Assembly: GCF_963676855.1 (NCBI RefSeq)
Contig: NZ_OY781460.1
Coordinates: forward strand, 2,333,520-2,397,519
Direction: 5' to 3'
DNA from: an uncultured Anaeromusa sp.
Lineage (GTDB): Bacteria > Bacillota > Negativicutes > Anaeromusales > Anaeromusaceae
Length of the DNA stretch: 64,000 nt
Shown piece by piece: positions 8,403-16,145 of this stretch (position 1 is the stretch's first letter; the number at the start of each line of letters is the position of its first letter). The notes beneath the pieces were generated by a model. It made no database searches, was not told the origin of the DNA, and saw only the letters and a list, made by a program, of their open reading frames with translations. The translations under genes and the position numbers were made by a program.

Positions 8403-10120
8403 TAAAAGGCTCCTTCTGAGGAGTATGTTTGGTTCTCGTTGTGGCCTAAGAAGGGATTCCCTGGGTAGGTAATCTCTCCCGCAGCCCCTAAGAACTCCTC
8501 AACATTAGGGACCTCCACAAACTTCATTGTGTCCTTGTCATACCAGAGGTGACCTCCCACCCCGGTATTCCCGGTTTCTCTGCACTTCAAGACTCTTACA
8601 AGGATTAGCGACCGTTCGAGTTCACTCTGCGCCTGTTGATTTCTCTCCAAGGCTAGTACAGTCCAAGAGAGCTGCTTCAGGGCACCTGAGCCCCTCAGGT
8701 CATCCAAAGTAATCCTTCCGCCTTCTTCATGAGGCTTTGACTTTCCACCATCGGTTTTCCTCAGGTGAGAAATAGCGATTATCCCCACGCCCGTTTCCTG
8801 GGTAAGGACCGCCAATTTAGTCATAAGGTTGTCTATAATGCGTCTTTCGTTTTCCCCTTCAATACCACTAATGGCAATAGAGATATGGTCTAGGATTACA
8901 AACTTGCAACCCTCCGCTACCGCAAGGTACCGAATGCGACTAATTAAATTATCACTATCGACGGACCCAAAATGGTCATAGAAAACAAAATTCCCACTAC
9001 CAAATGTTTCCGTAAATACCTTCTGGCGTTCCTCTTTTGTCATGGTGAGGCCTTCGAGGTGCAGGGGTTTGCCTGCTGTAATAGACCCCAGCCATTGCAC
9101 GGTTTTCTTAGGTGCTTCCTCAAGGAAAACGCAGCCAACCTTAATATTTTGTTGAGTTCCCATGTGGTGACCTATGAATTTTACAAACGTGCTTTTGCCT
9201 ATGCCTGAGCCAGCGGTTACTAAAGTGATTTCCGCCGGTCTCACGCCATTTATCATTGTATTGAGTGGTATCTTTTTCCAGGGTAAAGGAGTGCCTTGGT
9301 TGGCCTCCTCATAACAAGTTTCAGACTGCTCGAAAAGATCATTGCCTTGAACAATACAATCCGGTGCATACTTCTTGGCGTTCCAGATTGCTCTGATTAG
9401 TTCTTCGGTTTTGCCGCTTAAGAACATCTCATTTGGGTCTTTAAGTGGGATTGTAGCGTGTTTCAGCTTCCCCGGACTCAAGAGACCTTGGATGTCCTCA
9501 GCCGCTTCCCTTCCTGGTCCATCGGAATCAAACAATTCGATTACTTCTTCAAACTGCTCTAACCATTCAAGGTTTGCCGTGAAGATTTTCTTCGCGCTGC
9601 CTGCGCCCATCGGAAGGGAAACCACGGGATACTTATTACCTTTGACCTGACTCACCGTAAGGGCATCAATTTCACCCTCGGTAATGATAAGGATTTTCCC
9701 ACCACCCGGCCAAAGGTGCTGCCCAAAGAACGTAGAGGAGGCCTTGCCGGTCCACAGGAACCTTTTATCCTTGGTCCTGAGTTTTTGACCGACTACATCC
9801 CCACCTTCTCGGTAATCAGCAATTTGTACAGGCTGTCCATCCACAGTGCCTACATGATACCCATATTTAGCGCATGTTTCTGCGGTAATTCCACGGGCAG
9901 GTAGGGCCACTGTTTGCATTTCATCAGGTGGAACCACGGGTTTGTTGTGTTTGGATTTAGGTCTGCGTTGCGCCCCCATGTCTTCGGTTTGTCCTCTCCC
10001 TGAGGTGTATTTTTGACAGGCATAACAATAGGTGTGCCCATCGGAGTACACACAGAGACCGTCTGACGAACCACAATCAGGACAACTTACATGCATCTCA
10101 GTAACGAACGATTCTTCCAT
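8402..10120 (-). CDS. T7 gp4-like primase-helicase
   Basis: The 572-residue bifunctional protein (T7 gp4, 566) has an N-terminal zinc finger with Cys13, Cys16, Cys32 and Cys35, the same spacing as T7. A TOPRIM primase domain follows (IITEGEIDALTVSQ), then a RecA-like hexameric helicase with Walker A SGIGKSTF near residue 305 and the VILDHISIA segment. It unwinds the fork and lays primers for the polymerase. A shorter start at residue 9 is possible; the longer start overlaps the upstream gene by 23 nt. Confidence 0.95.
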   Translation of the reverse strand: MEESFVTEMHVSCPDCGSSDGLCVYSDGHTYCYACQKYTSGRGQTEDMGAQRRPKSKHNKPVVPPDEMQTVALPARGITAETCAKYGYHVGTVDGQPVQIADYREGGDVVGQKLRTKDKRFLWTGKASSTFFGQHLWPGGGKILIITEGEIDALTVSQVKGNKYPVVSLPMGAGSAKKIFTANLEWLEQFEEVIELFDSDGPGREAAEDIQGLLSPGKLKHATIPLKDPNEMFLSGKTEELIRAIWNAKKYAPDCIVQGNDLFEQSETCYEEANQGTPLPWKKIPLNTMINGVRPAEITLVTAGSGIGKSTFVKFIGHHMGTQQNIKVGCVFLEEAPKKTVQWLGSITAGKPLHLEGLTMTKEERQKVFTETFGSGNFVFYDHFGSVDSDNLISRIRYLAVAEGCKFVILDHISIAISGIEGENERRIIDNLMTKLAVLTQETGVGIIAISHLRKTDGGKSKPHEEGGRITLDDLRGSGALKQLSWTVLALERNQQAQSELERSLILVRVLKCRETGNTGVGGHLWYDKDTMKFVEVPNVEEFLGAAGEITYPGNPFLGHNENQTYSSEGAF

Positions 10121-10481
10121 TCGCTATTGTTGCAACCTCCACAACTCCACCGGAAAACGAAATAGATAGCTGGTTTACAGCCTGCTTTTGTGCCTCCGAC
10201 ATCTGATTTTCAGAAGGTGCATCCACATAACCCACCCACAGAGTCCCTGTAGGGTCTACGTCTGGGTGCGCCACTTCTGAAAACTTACGGCCTTCCTCTA
10301 TGAGACCATCTTCATGCACTAGAAAATGCATGGGAACGGTAAGGTGCCCTTTGCGCCTCAAGTCTTTGAAGAGATCATCCATAGAGTGACCTTTGGTGTC
10401 TGCGAAGACCACAAGCATCCCTCGCCATTCCTTGCGTTTGGGGAGTTGGAGGTTTTTGTTCAAAGTCTTAAGTAGACTCAT
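10098..10481 (-). CDS. T7 lysozyme-like (gp3.5 position) amidase fold, catalytic residues absent
   Basis: The 127-residue protein lies between endonuclease I and primase-helicase, exactly where T7 has gene 3.5 (amidase and RNA polymerase inhibitor). The core MHFLVHEDGLIEEGR matches the T7 segment around GYHF...DGTVEAGR. By my alignment T7 zinc ligand His17 becomes Phe26 and catalytic Tyr46 becomes Met51. The C-terminus stops before the region with T7 His122, Lys128 and Cys130. It therefore looks like an amidase fold that cannot hydrolyse peptidoglycan. Retention of the RNA-polymerase-binding role is inference. Confidence 0.65.
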   Translation of the reverse strand: MSLLKTLNKNLQLPKRKEWRGMLVVFADTKGHSMDDLFKDLRRKGHLTVPMHFLVHEDGLIEEGRKFSEVAHPDVDPTGTLWVGYVDAPSENQMSEAQKQAVNQLSISFSGGVVEVATIANGRIVRY

Positions 10482-10939
10482 TCGGCCTCTCCTTTCTTCC
10501 TAGGGATGAGGCCTGTAGTGTCCTTTTGAGGTTCTAACAGCCAATCTTTGGGTACTTTCTTATTCGCCCACTTAAAGCCGTGCTTATCGGCCCACATTGC
10601 GTATGTGGTAGGCGAACCTTTATATAGTTTTTGACGTGCGTTCGAAAAGACAAACCGGATGTCTAAATTAGGATACTGAGCCTTTATTAAAAGCTGCTTT
10701 TTCCTGTCTTCACTTTCGAATAATCCTTTGCCTTCGATGATAACGCCATTGGGTAACACGAAATCTGGTCTATATTCATGTTTAGATGCTGGGATGATGT
10801 ATACTACTTTGTCTAGTTCATATCGATATGAGACACCGGATTTTGATAGCTCATTAGCGATTTGAACCTCCAACCCGGAGCGGAAGGAGTCTTTAATTGG
10901 AGAACTCCACCCACCCCGGCGTGAAAAGGTCTGCTTCAA
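10478..10939 (-). CDS. T7 endonuclease I-like Holliday-junction resolvase
   Basis: The 153-residue protein (T7 gp3, 149) keeps all catalytic residues at a constant offset of four from T7: Glu24, Asp59, Glu69 and Lys71, in LEVQIANEL and YRPDFVLPNGVIIEGKG. It resolves branched DNA and helps degrade host DNA. It overlaps the downstream gene by 4 nt. Confidence 0.95.
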   Translation of the reverse strand: MKQTFSRRGGWSSPIKDSFRSGLEVQIANELSKSGVSYRYELDKVVYIIPASKHEYRPDFVLPNGVIIEGKGLFESEDRKKQLLIKAQYPNLDIRFVFSNARQKLYKGSPTTYAMWADKHGFKWANKKVPKDWLLEPQKDTTGLIPRKKGEAE

Positions 10940-10942
10940 AGG

Positions 10943-11587
10943 TTAAAACCCTGCTGCTCCCGTGTTTTCTTCTGCGTCTGTAGGACCGGACAAAAACGGA
11001 TTTTCCTGGCCCATCTCTTCGGTGAAACCTTCGAATCCCTCTTGTTCACTAAAGCCGAAATTACCGGCCTCTTGAGTACCACCAGAGAATTCCTTGAGTT
11101 CCAGAATTTGGATAGCATTCAACCACAAGGATGTACCATAGTTGGTTGTTGAGGTGGTCTTAGGCGCAACTGTATAACACACTAAGCCGATGGAACCATT
11201 ACCGATAGGGCCGGTGTATGGTTTGCCTTTTGCGTCAAACACAGGGACAACCTTAGGCATTTCCTCCCCTGCCTTGTTCTTCCAGGTGGACTTTGTGGTG
11301 AATTTAAAGGTAATTTCTCCTTTATCATTCTCACGCTCTCCAAAAGAGGGCACGGACTTGGCCTTAGGCTTGAACTCTGCGAACGCCGGTTCTTTTGCTT
11401 TGAATACCTCATAGACACCCTCAAGCTGCTGAAGCAGTGCGTTAGTGTCCGTGATGTCTTCAAAGCGTCCTGTGATCGCAAACTTGCCGGTTGGTTTTCC
11501 TTGGTAGGACTCTTCGTGGTCCAGATGGGGCCATAAGAGCACCATTGGTTTCGTTGTATACTGGGGGAATTTGTTCTGTTTTGCCAT
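10943..11587 (-). CDS. T7 gp2.5-like single-stranded DNA-binding protein
   Basis: The 214-residue protein lies at the gene 2.5 position and has the N-terminal OB-fold segments typical of the family (GKFAITGRFED, TFKFTTKSTWKN, TSLWLNAIQILEL). An acidic, Gly-rich tail ends in phenylalanine. T7 gp2.5 needs its acidic tail and terminal Phe to bind polymerase and helicase, and both features are kept. Confidence 0.9.
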   Translation of the reverse strand: MAKQNKFPQYTTKPMVLLWPHLDHEESYQGKPTGKFAITGRFEDITDTNALLQQLEGVYEVFKAKEPAFAEFKPKAKSVPSFGERENDKGEITFKFTTKSTWKNKAGEEMPKVVPVFDAKGKPYTGPIGNGSIGLVCYTVAPKTTSTTNYGTSLWLNAIQILELKEFSGGTQEAGNFGFSEQEGFEGFTEEMGQENPFLSGPTDAEENTGAAGF

Positions 11588-11593
11588 TGAGAT

Positions 11594-12082
11594 TTACTTA
11601 CCTACATTCTCCTGAGCGTTGCCTTTGAAGACAACGTATTGACCAATTAGCGTACCGGGTTGGAGTTGGCACGGTTCGAGGCCAAAGTTTGTGACGCTAA
11701 GAGTCACAGGGCCTTCAGTTGTGACTAAAGCAGGGCCAACGAGTACAAGTTGATACTTGCTCGTTAGGTCGTTGTCAAGGAATACCAGCATTTTCTTTGC
11801 AAGGGCACCTTTGCGGTTGAATGAGGCATCCGTTGCAATCTTCACCGGCTGAGACCGGAAGCGGCCTGAGGGGATAAATTCAAAGCGTTTCGTTCGAATC
11901 TCGCCCTGCTCCATCGTGACTGTTACCTGCAATTCCGTGGATTTTCCTTCTGGTGTGCCTGCTTCTTCCACAGGCGCTGCCTCAGGTTTTTCCTGAGAGG
12001 TGTCTGCTGCTTCGAAAGGCAATTCCTGGGGAACTTCCTCAGGTTTTACTTTGGGTGTTTTGGGAGTTGTTGGGTTTTTCAG
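11594..12082 (-). CDS. Phage protein of unknown function, apparent CTG start
   Basis: The first in-frame ATG/GTG/TTG is a TTG at 12022 with no good ribosome site. Extending to CTG at 12082..12080 places the start nine bases after a strong AGGAGG and adds a Pro/Lys-rich leader (LKNPTTPKTPKVKPEEVPQE), giving about 162 residues. The rest is a Pro/Glu-rich linker, then a beta-rich domain (LQVTVTMEQGEIRTKRFEF...QYVVFKGN). It is the first gene after the phage-promoter region. Family not recognised. Confidence 0.7.
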   Translation of the reverse strand: MKNPTTPKTPKVKPEEVPQELPFEAADTSQEKPEAAPVEEAGTPEGKSTELQVTVTMEQGEIRTKRFEFIPSGRFRSQPVKIATDASFNRKGALAKKMLVFLDNDLTSKYQLVLVGPALVTTEGPVTLSVTNFGLEPCQLQPGTLIGQYVVFKGNAQENVGK

Positions 12083-12125
12083 AACTACAAACCTCCTTTT
12101 CTTTACATTTGGAAATACTATTTAC

Positions 12126-12153
12126 TTGCATTTATCTAAGGATGCGCTATAAT
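12126..12153 (+). promoter_or_regulatory. Sigma70-like promoter pointing towards the RNA polymerase gene (antisense)
   Basis: TTGCAT at 12126-12131 and TATAAT at 12148-12153 are separated by 16 bp on the plus strand. No plus-strand gene follows, so a transcript would be a non-coding RNA running through the phage-promoter region and then antisense to the RNA polymerase gene. Sequence match only. Confidence 0.4.
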
Positions 12154-12343
12154 AGTGCTAAGGCGTGACCTTGACTTCGCTCCTGCTTGTTCAAGTATGC
12201 ATAGGCGAAAGTAACAAGGTGTAACCTTTGGTAGGTGTCTGCATGTCAGATGCTTTATTTCCTATACCATTTTCGCAAGTAACCTTTAATAAATGAAGAG
12301 TCTACATACTGCATAGCCTAAGCTAATCAATCACGATTCCTAG

Positions 12344-12374
12344 TTCCCATTCAGTATATGGACCAATTAAATTC
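12344..12374 (-). promoter_or_regulatory. Putative phage RNA polymerase promoter 2
   Basis: This 31-bp element, read on the minus strand, begins GAATTTAATTGGTCCATATA and ends in TGGGAA. It matches the element at 12432-12462 at all but two positions. T7-type promoters are about 23 bp and initiate at GGGA, which fits the TGGGAA end. It precedes the SSB/replication gene block. Confidence 0.65.
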
Positions 12375-12398
12375 ATGGACGAAGGTAATAAGGGAAAA

Positions 12399-12425
12399 GC
12401 ACTCCCTGCTGCTAACAAGGAGTGC
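12399..12425 (-). terminator. Terminator between the RNA polymerase gene and replication genes
   Basis: GCACTCC (12399-12405) pairs with GGAGTGC (12419-12425). On the minus strand the hairpin is followed by TTTTCCCTTATT. It would stop host polymerase after the RNA polymerase gene, like the T7 early terminator, leaving downstream genes to the phage polymerase. Confidence 0.6.
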
Positions 12426-12431
12426 ATGTTC

Positions 12432-12462
12432 TTCCCACTCATTATATGGACCAATTAAATTC
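12432..12462 (-). promoter_or_regulatory. Putative phage RNA polymerase promoter 1
   Basis: This 31-bp element is nearly identical to the one at 12344-12374 and begins one base after the RNA polymerase stop codon. The predicted start G (about 12436) lies just before the hairpin at 12425-12399, so the transcript would carry a 5' stem-loop. Confidence 0.65.
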
Positions 12463-12463
12463 T

Positions 12464-15073
12464 TCAGGCAAACATGTAAGGACTTTCTAACACCTGGGAC
12501 AACTTAAAACTTCCTTTTGAGGGGAGCGGTGGCAATTCTGCGGGGTCTTCAACTAGCAGAGCCATTTGCTCCCTGAACTCGTTTAAGACATCATATTCGG
12601 TATACATCTTATGAAAGGACTCCCGAACGCCTTTGAAGAGGTTCTCTGCCTGCGCGGCTGGGCATCCGTAAGAATCATGAATAAGTGCAAAGTGCTGAAT
12701 ATCATAGTCTTGTTTCAGGTGCTCTACGGTCATCTGTAGGTGACAAGCGTCCATGCTATGGATGAAGTTAGGTGCAATACCGGAAGCTTGGGCGTGTTTG
12801 TCGAGTTCGTCTGTCGCTGTTGGGACGTAAGCCCAGCGGCGTATTTTTTCGCCCAAACGCAGCTTTATTTGGTCTACTTGGACAATCGTGTAGGCCTGCT
12901 GTACCGGGAGTCCCATAGGAGTTACCCAAGTAACACAATGCCCATCCTTAGATACCACCTTAGCGACACTCTTGAGGAAATCCATCCCCGCTACTGCTGC
13001 AACAACTACCTCCTGTACGGCCTTCCAAATGAGACCCGCCAGGTAATTCGCTAGTTGGTTCCGGTTGTTGGTTGTGAAGCCTTCAAATTTACGTTTATCT
13101 ATAGCCGGTTGAATGGTGTCTTCAATGATCTGTTCCTTAAAACCATACTGCCGGGAACCATAGGCCAACGTCATGACACTTCTCTTGGTCACCTTGCGGT
13201 TCACCCCATAATTCAGCCAGATTTGCGCCATAGTTTGGGTCCCAAGACGTGCCACAGGTTCCGGGCGGTCATCGTAAAACGCTAAGGTATCCAGGCTTCC
13301 CTGCTGTGCGTGTTTCTCTAATTCTTCGTTTACCAGATCACTGACCTCTCGATAGATGTCATTAGGCTTCCGACTTGGAACCAGATTGACCGCTTTAGCG
13401 CCTACGGTGTCCCTGAGAATTGCTGAGTAATGCTGGAGGCCACTGCAGGAACCGTCAAAAGCGATAGGCAGGTTAGACACAAACCCTACTGCGCTCCCAT
13501 TCGCTAACTTGTAATTAACAAAACGCTGCCACTCGAAGCAGAACGCCAGAAACTGGAAGCACTCAAAGGAGTCTGTCTCCCAGAACCTACAACCAATCGG
13601 GTCCTCAGCACTCGCGAGGATTTGCTCCTCATGCTCCTGTACCCATTTAATACGGTCTTCAAAGGATACCTTATCAACCCCCGCAACGTTAGCGCCATGA
13701 ATCATCAGCCATTTTACAGGCTCCTCGGATTCGAAAGCGGGTGCGTCTGCAAACTCCAGCAGGCCTTTATTGACATCATCGGATTGAGGACTGAAGCCGC
13801 TGATTGGGTAGACCCTCCCACGGAAATCCATATTATACGGAAAGTAAATCCTCGCAAAATCTAAGTATCTCCGGGCGGTCTCAAGGTGACTTGTGCAGCG
13901 AAGTGCTAAAGAGGCTCTAGTGACATCCTCTTTGTACCGCGCAAAGGCCTTCTTTTTGTGCTCCTTTAGTTCTTCCTCAGTCGGATTCTCCAGGCGGGGG
14001 AACTTCGGGAGGCGTTCCATGCGTGGGACTCCTGCGCGTTCTCCACGACACTCTGTTATGATATACTCAAGGGTCTCGAACACGCGTTTGTTTATGCGCC
14101 AGGGTGTCCCTTGGATGGTATTAATCACGCCCATGACTCTGTTGAGGTCTGTCTGCTGAAGTCTCTCAATGTACTCCTTAGTTGCAGTATTCATGAACCG
14201 CAGCTTCAAGCGAATCAATTTGTGTCTGCCTTGGAGTTCCCCATAATACCCACCATCATTAATATTCGTCCAAGGACGTGGAGGTATTACCGTAGGTCCG
14301 AACCTTGCGGTATACTGGATGAGGTTTGCTGTGTTTTGCTCCCAAGCATCTAAAAGCCAATCTGTAGGCTCCAGCCGGGAGGGTATTTTTTCGCCGGTTG
14401 CTTGATCTACTCCCACAACTGTCGCATACCCAGAGCCGCTGCAAACCAACTCTACCAACAAGTGCCCTAGTAAGACCTTAGCGTCTTTTGCCCACTCAGG
14501 GAACACGAACGCTTGTTTGGTCATGCAGGCCTTAGCATAAGCAATTTTGTACGACCTATCGCTTCTTGAGGACAACCCAGAGACAACGCCTGCTAAGGTC
14601 CTTCCGTCTTCGATGGTTTTGATAAAGGCCTCCAACCGCACCTCTTCATATAACTCACGTACAATCCACTGAGCCAGATTGTTGGCTTCTGGGTGTTCCC
14701 CTTTCAAGACATTCATGAGACCGACTAGGCTCACCGCAGTTATAACATTGACAATATCCTCCTGCCGGTCCCCATAGACCTCCTTGATATTTGCAAGGAT
14801 AGACATATAGGAGGGCTTCACACCCCGCTTAGGTTTACTTACTGTCGCATACCACGTATCTATTGTGGTCCGCGCATCATTGAAACCATACGAAATCAGG
14901 CGTTGACCTACTGCAAGCTGTGCGGTTTGACCTTCCGCTTCCGCCTGTCTGATTGATTCTCTTAGGGTCTCCTCAGCCTCCGCCTTGTAGGACCTCTCTA
15001 GCTCTAGTTGAGTATCATAGAGACTCCCGTGGACTCTTCTGAGGTTGGAAATTTCTGCTGCAATGGCATCCAT
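12464..15073 (-). CDS. T7-like single-subunit DNA-directed RNA polymerase
   Basis: Starting at the ATG of MDAIAAEISN gives 869 residues (T7 gp1, 883); the frame is open to 15106. Family motifs are present: YNMDFRGRVYP (about residue 418), FDGSCSGLQHYSAILRD (catalytic Asp near 537), KRSVMTLAYGSRQYGF (catalytic Lys/Tyr, about 630-640) and ALIHDSYG (second catalytic Asp near 800), ending in FA like T7. It transcribes middle and late phage genes from its own promoters. It is the last gene of the early block. Confidence 0.97.
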   Translation of the reverse strand: MDAIAAEISNLRRVHGSLYDTQLELERSYKAEAEETLRESIRQAEAEGQTAQLAVGQRLISYGFNDARTTIDTWYATVSKPKRGVKPSYMSILANIKEVYGDRQEDIVNVITAVSLVGLMNVLKGEHPEANNLAQWIVRELYEEVRLEAFIKTIEDGRTLAGVVSGLSSRSDRSYKIAYAKACMTKQAFVFPEWAKDAKVLLGHLLVELVCSGSGYATVVGVDQATGEKIPSRLEPTDWLLDAWEQNTANLIQYTARFGPTVIPPRPWTNINDGGYYGELQGRHKLIRLKLRFMNTATKEYIERLQQTDLNRVMGVINTIQGTPWRINKRVFETLEYIITECRGERAGVPRMERLPKFPRLENPTEEELKEHKKKAFARYKEDVTRASLALRCTSHLETARRYLDFARIYFPYNMDFRGRVYPISGFSPQSDDVNKGLLEFADAPAFESEEPVKWLMIHGANVAGVDKVSFEDRIKWVQEHEEQILASAEDPIGCRFWETDSFECFQFLAFCFEWQRFVNYKLANGSAVGFVSNLPIAFDGSCSGLQHYSAILRDTVGAKAVNLVPSRKPNDIYREVSDLVNEELEKHAQQGSLDTLAFYDDRPEPVARLGTQTMAQIWLNYGVNRKVTKRSVMTLAYGSRQYGFKEQIIEDTIQPAIDKRKFEGFTTNNRNQLANYLAGLIWKAVQEVVVAAVAGMDFLKSVAKVVSKDGHCVTWVTPMGLPVQQAYTIVQVDQIKLRLGEKIRRWAYVPTATDELDKHAQASGIAPNFIHSMDACHLQMTVEHLKQDYDIQHFALIHDSYGCPAAQAENLFKGVRESFHKMYTEYDVLNEFREQMALLVEDPAELPPLPSKGSFKLSQVLESPYMFA

Positions 15074-15216
15074 TTTTGGTCCGTCCCCTCTGCCCTGCTT
15101 GGGCACTTTATTTCAGTGAGTGTTTTGTAGGCGCAAGGGTCTACAAGTGAACACTCCCCAGAGGTTGCCTTGAGGATGCAGCCGGTCTCTTTTGTGCATC
15201 CGTAGAATTCTAACAT
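15004..15216 (-). CDS. Small Cys-rich early phage protein
   Basis: An ATG at 15216 lies 12 bases after GAGGAGG and encodes 70 residues with five cysteines (CTKETGC, then C, C and C), reminiscent of a small metal-binding protein. It overlaps the RNA polymerase start by about 70 nt, which is unusual. No family recognised; could be a fortuitous frame. Confidence 0.45.
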   Translation of the reverse strand: MLEFYGCTKETGCILKATSGECSLVDPCAYKTLTEIKCPSRAEGTDQKWMPLQQKFPTSEESTGVSMILN

Positions 15217-15220
15217 TGAC

Positions 15221-15397
15221 CTAATAAACCTCCTCAACTTCAATAATGGCCTGATCTGCTAAATGACCGAAGCGCTTCATAAAGTCTTGCATGATAGCCT
15301 TTACGTCCGGTTCTGAATCCGCTATTTGGGTATCAATTATCTTTGGGTCTGGTTCTTCTGTGGATTCACGCACTCGGACTACATACCGATTTCCCAT
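15221..15397 (-). CDS. Small acidic early phage protein, 58 residues
   Basis: The ATG at 15397 follows the previous gene by 5 nt. The product starts MGNRYVVRVREST and is acidic towards the end (IIEVEEVY). Unknown function; the position in the block before RNA polymerase is where T7-like phages keep host-takeover genes. Confidence 0.6.
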   Translation of the reverse strand: MGNRYVVRVRESTEEPDPKIIDTQIADSEPDVKAIMQDFMKRFGHLADQAIIEVEEVY

Positions 15398-15402
15398 TTT
15401 CC

Positions 15403-15603
15403 TTAACTTCTTTCTCCTACTAAAGTTGTCTCGCCATATCGGTCCAACAACGCCACCAACCCACTTAAACGGGTGTTATACTCTCGAAAGGCCCACCTTG
15501 CTGCCAAGAACTCAGTAAAGGCTGTAAAGTGCAGGCCTCCTGAGGTCTCCTGAACCAGCAACCAGTTGTAAACCTTCGGAAATCCGATACTCTTACTACT
15601 AAA
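15403..15603 (-). CDS. Early phage frame directly after an in-frame TAG
   Basis: After the TAG that ends the 15604-15840 gene, the same frame stays open for 66 codons (FSSKSIGFPKVYNWLL...TTLVGERS). A strong AGGAGGTGA sits just before the TAG, but no ATG, GTG or CTG lies at normal spacing. The nearest standard start is a TTG at 15561 (52 residues) with a weak site. Either the TTG is used or the TAG is read through to give a protein of about 145 residues. Confidence 0.5.
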   Translation of the reverse strand, partial: FSSKSIGFPKVYNWLLVQETSGGLHFTAFTEFLAARWAFREYNTRLSGLVALLDRYGETTLVGERS

Positions 15604-15840
15604 CTACCTCACCTCCTGTTTCGAATGCTTTCGCGCTCTAATGTCCGCTTTCACCTTCTTCGCCAGGATACCCAAGGCGCACCAGTTGCTATGCCTGTGG
15701 CCTGCTAAAGACCTACACACCGGACACCGCCAGTACAATAGACCATCCTTATAGTGTTCTGTGGAATACTCAAGCGTTCTCACAGCTTCCTGAAGTTCTT
15801 CTAAGGTCAGAGGTCTGGTTGGTAGGTTGTAGAGGTCCAA
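15604..15840 (-). CDS. Small early phage protein with Cys/His cluster
   Basis: The 78-residue product starts at a TTG seven bases after an AGGAGGTGAGG-type site. Residues CPVC...HRHSNWC suggest a small zinc-binding fold. The N-terminal half (LTLEELQEAVRTLEYSTEHY) is helical. Function unknown. The open frame continues past its TAG. Confidence 0.65.
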   Translation of the reverse strand: MDLYNLPTRPLTLEELQEAVRTLEYSTEHYKDGLLYWRCPVCRSLAGHRHSNWCALGILAKKVKADIRARKHSKQEVR

Positions 15841-15853
15841 AGCCTCACCTCCT

Positions 15854-15970
15854 TTAAAACATCACACATATAACCACAACCGCCAGGAACATTCCAAAGA
15901 TAAGACCATCTAAATGATCTGCATCTCGCTCTATCCTGCGTGTCTCTAGGCGGACCTGAAGAGTTCTCAT
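15854..15970 (-). CDS. Small early membrane protein, 38 residues
   Basis: The ATG at 15970 has AGGAGG upstream. The charged N-terminus (MRTLQVRLETRRIERDADHLD) is followed by a membrane segment (GLIFGMFLAVVVICVMF) to the end. Its stop lies just before the ribosome site of the next gene. Unknown; a small host-membrane effector is possible. Confidence 0.6.
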   Translation of the reverse strand: MRTLQVRLETRRIERDADHLDGLIFGMFLAVVVICVMF

Positions 15971-15986
15971 AGTAACAACGCCTCCT

Positions 15987-16145
15987 TCAATCTTCGGCAT
16001 AACTAAATTTACTCTCAATGTAGGCCTGTTTGCGCTCCTCTGATAATCCTACAGCCTGGTCGGTAATATGCTTGATCAAGGCTTCCCTTTGCTCTTGCGT
16101 TACCTCAACGACACCGCTGAACCAGGTTTTAAAGAAAATCCTCAG
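15987..16145 (-). CDS. Small early protein, apparent CTG start overlapping integrase end
   Basis: The open frame of 52 codons has no ATG/GTG/TTG. CTG at 16145..16143 lies nine bases after GGAGG at the end of the integrase gene. The product (RIFFKTWFSGVVEVTQEQREALIKHITDQAVGLSEERKQAYIESKFSYAED) is well-formed and helical. It lies within a fully packed operon, so translation is likely; the start codon is inferred. Confidence 0.5.
   Translation of the reverse strand: MRIFFKTWFSGVVEVTQEQREALIKHITDQAVGLSEERKQAYIESKFSYAED

Noticed and set aside
12223..12320. Tiny minus-strand frames of 17-19 codons in the region before the SSB block
   Set aside because: No convincing ribosome sites and no protein-like features.
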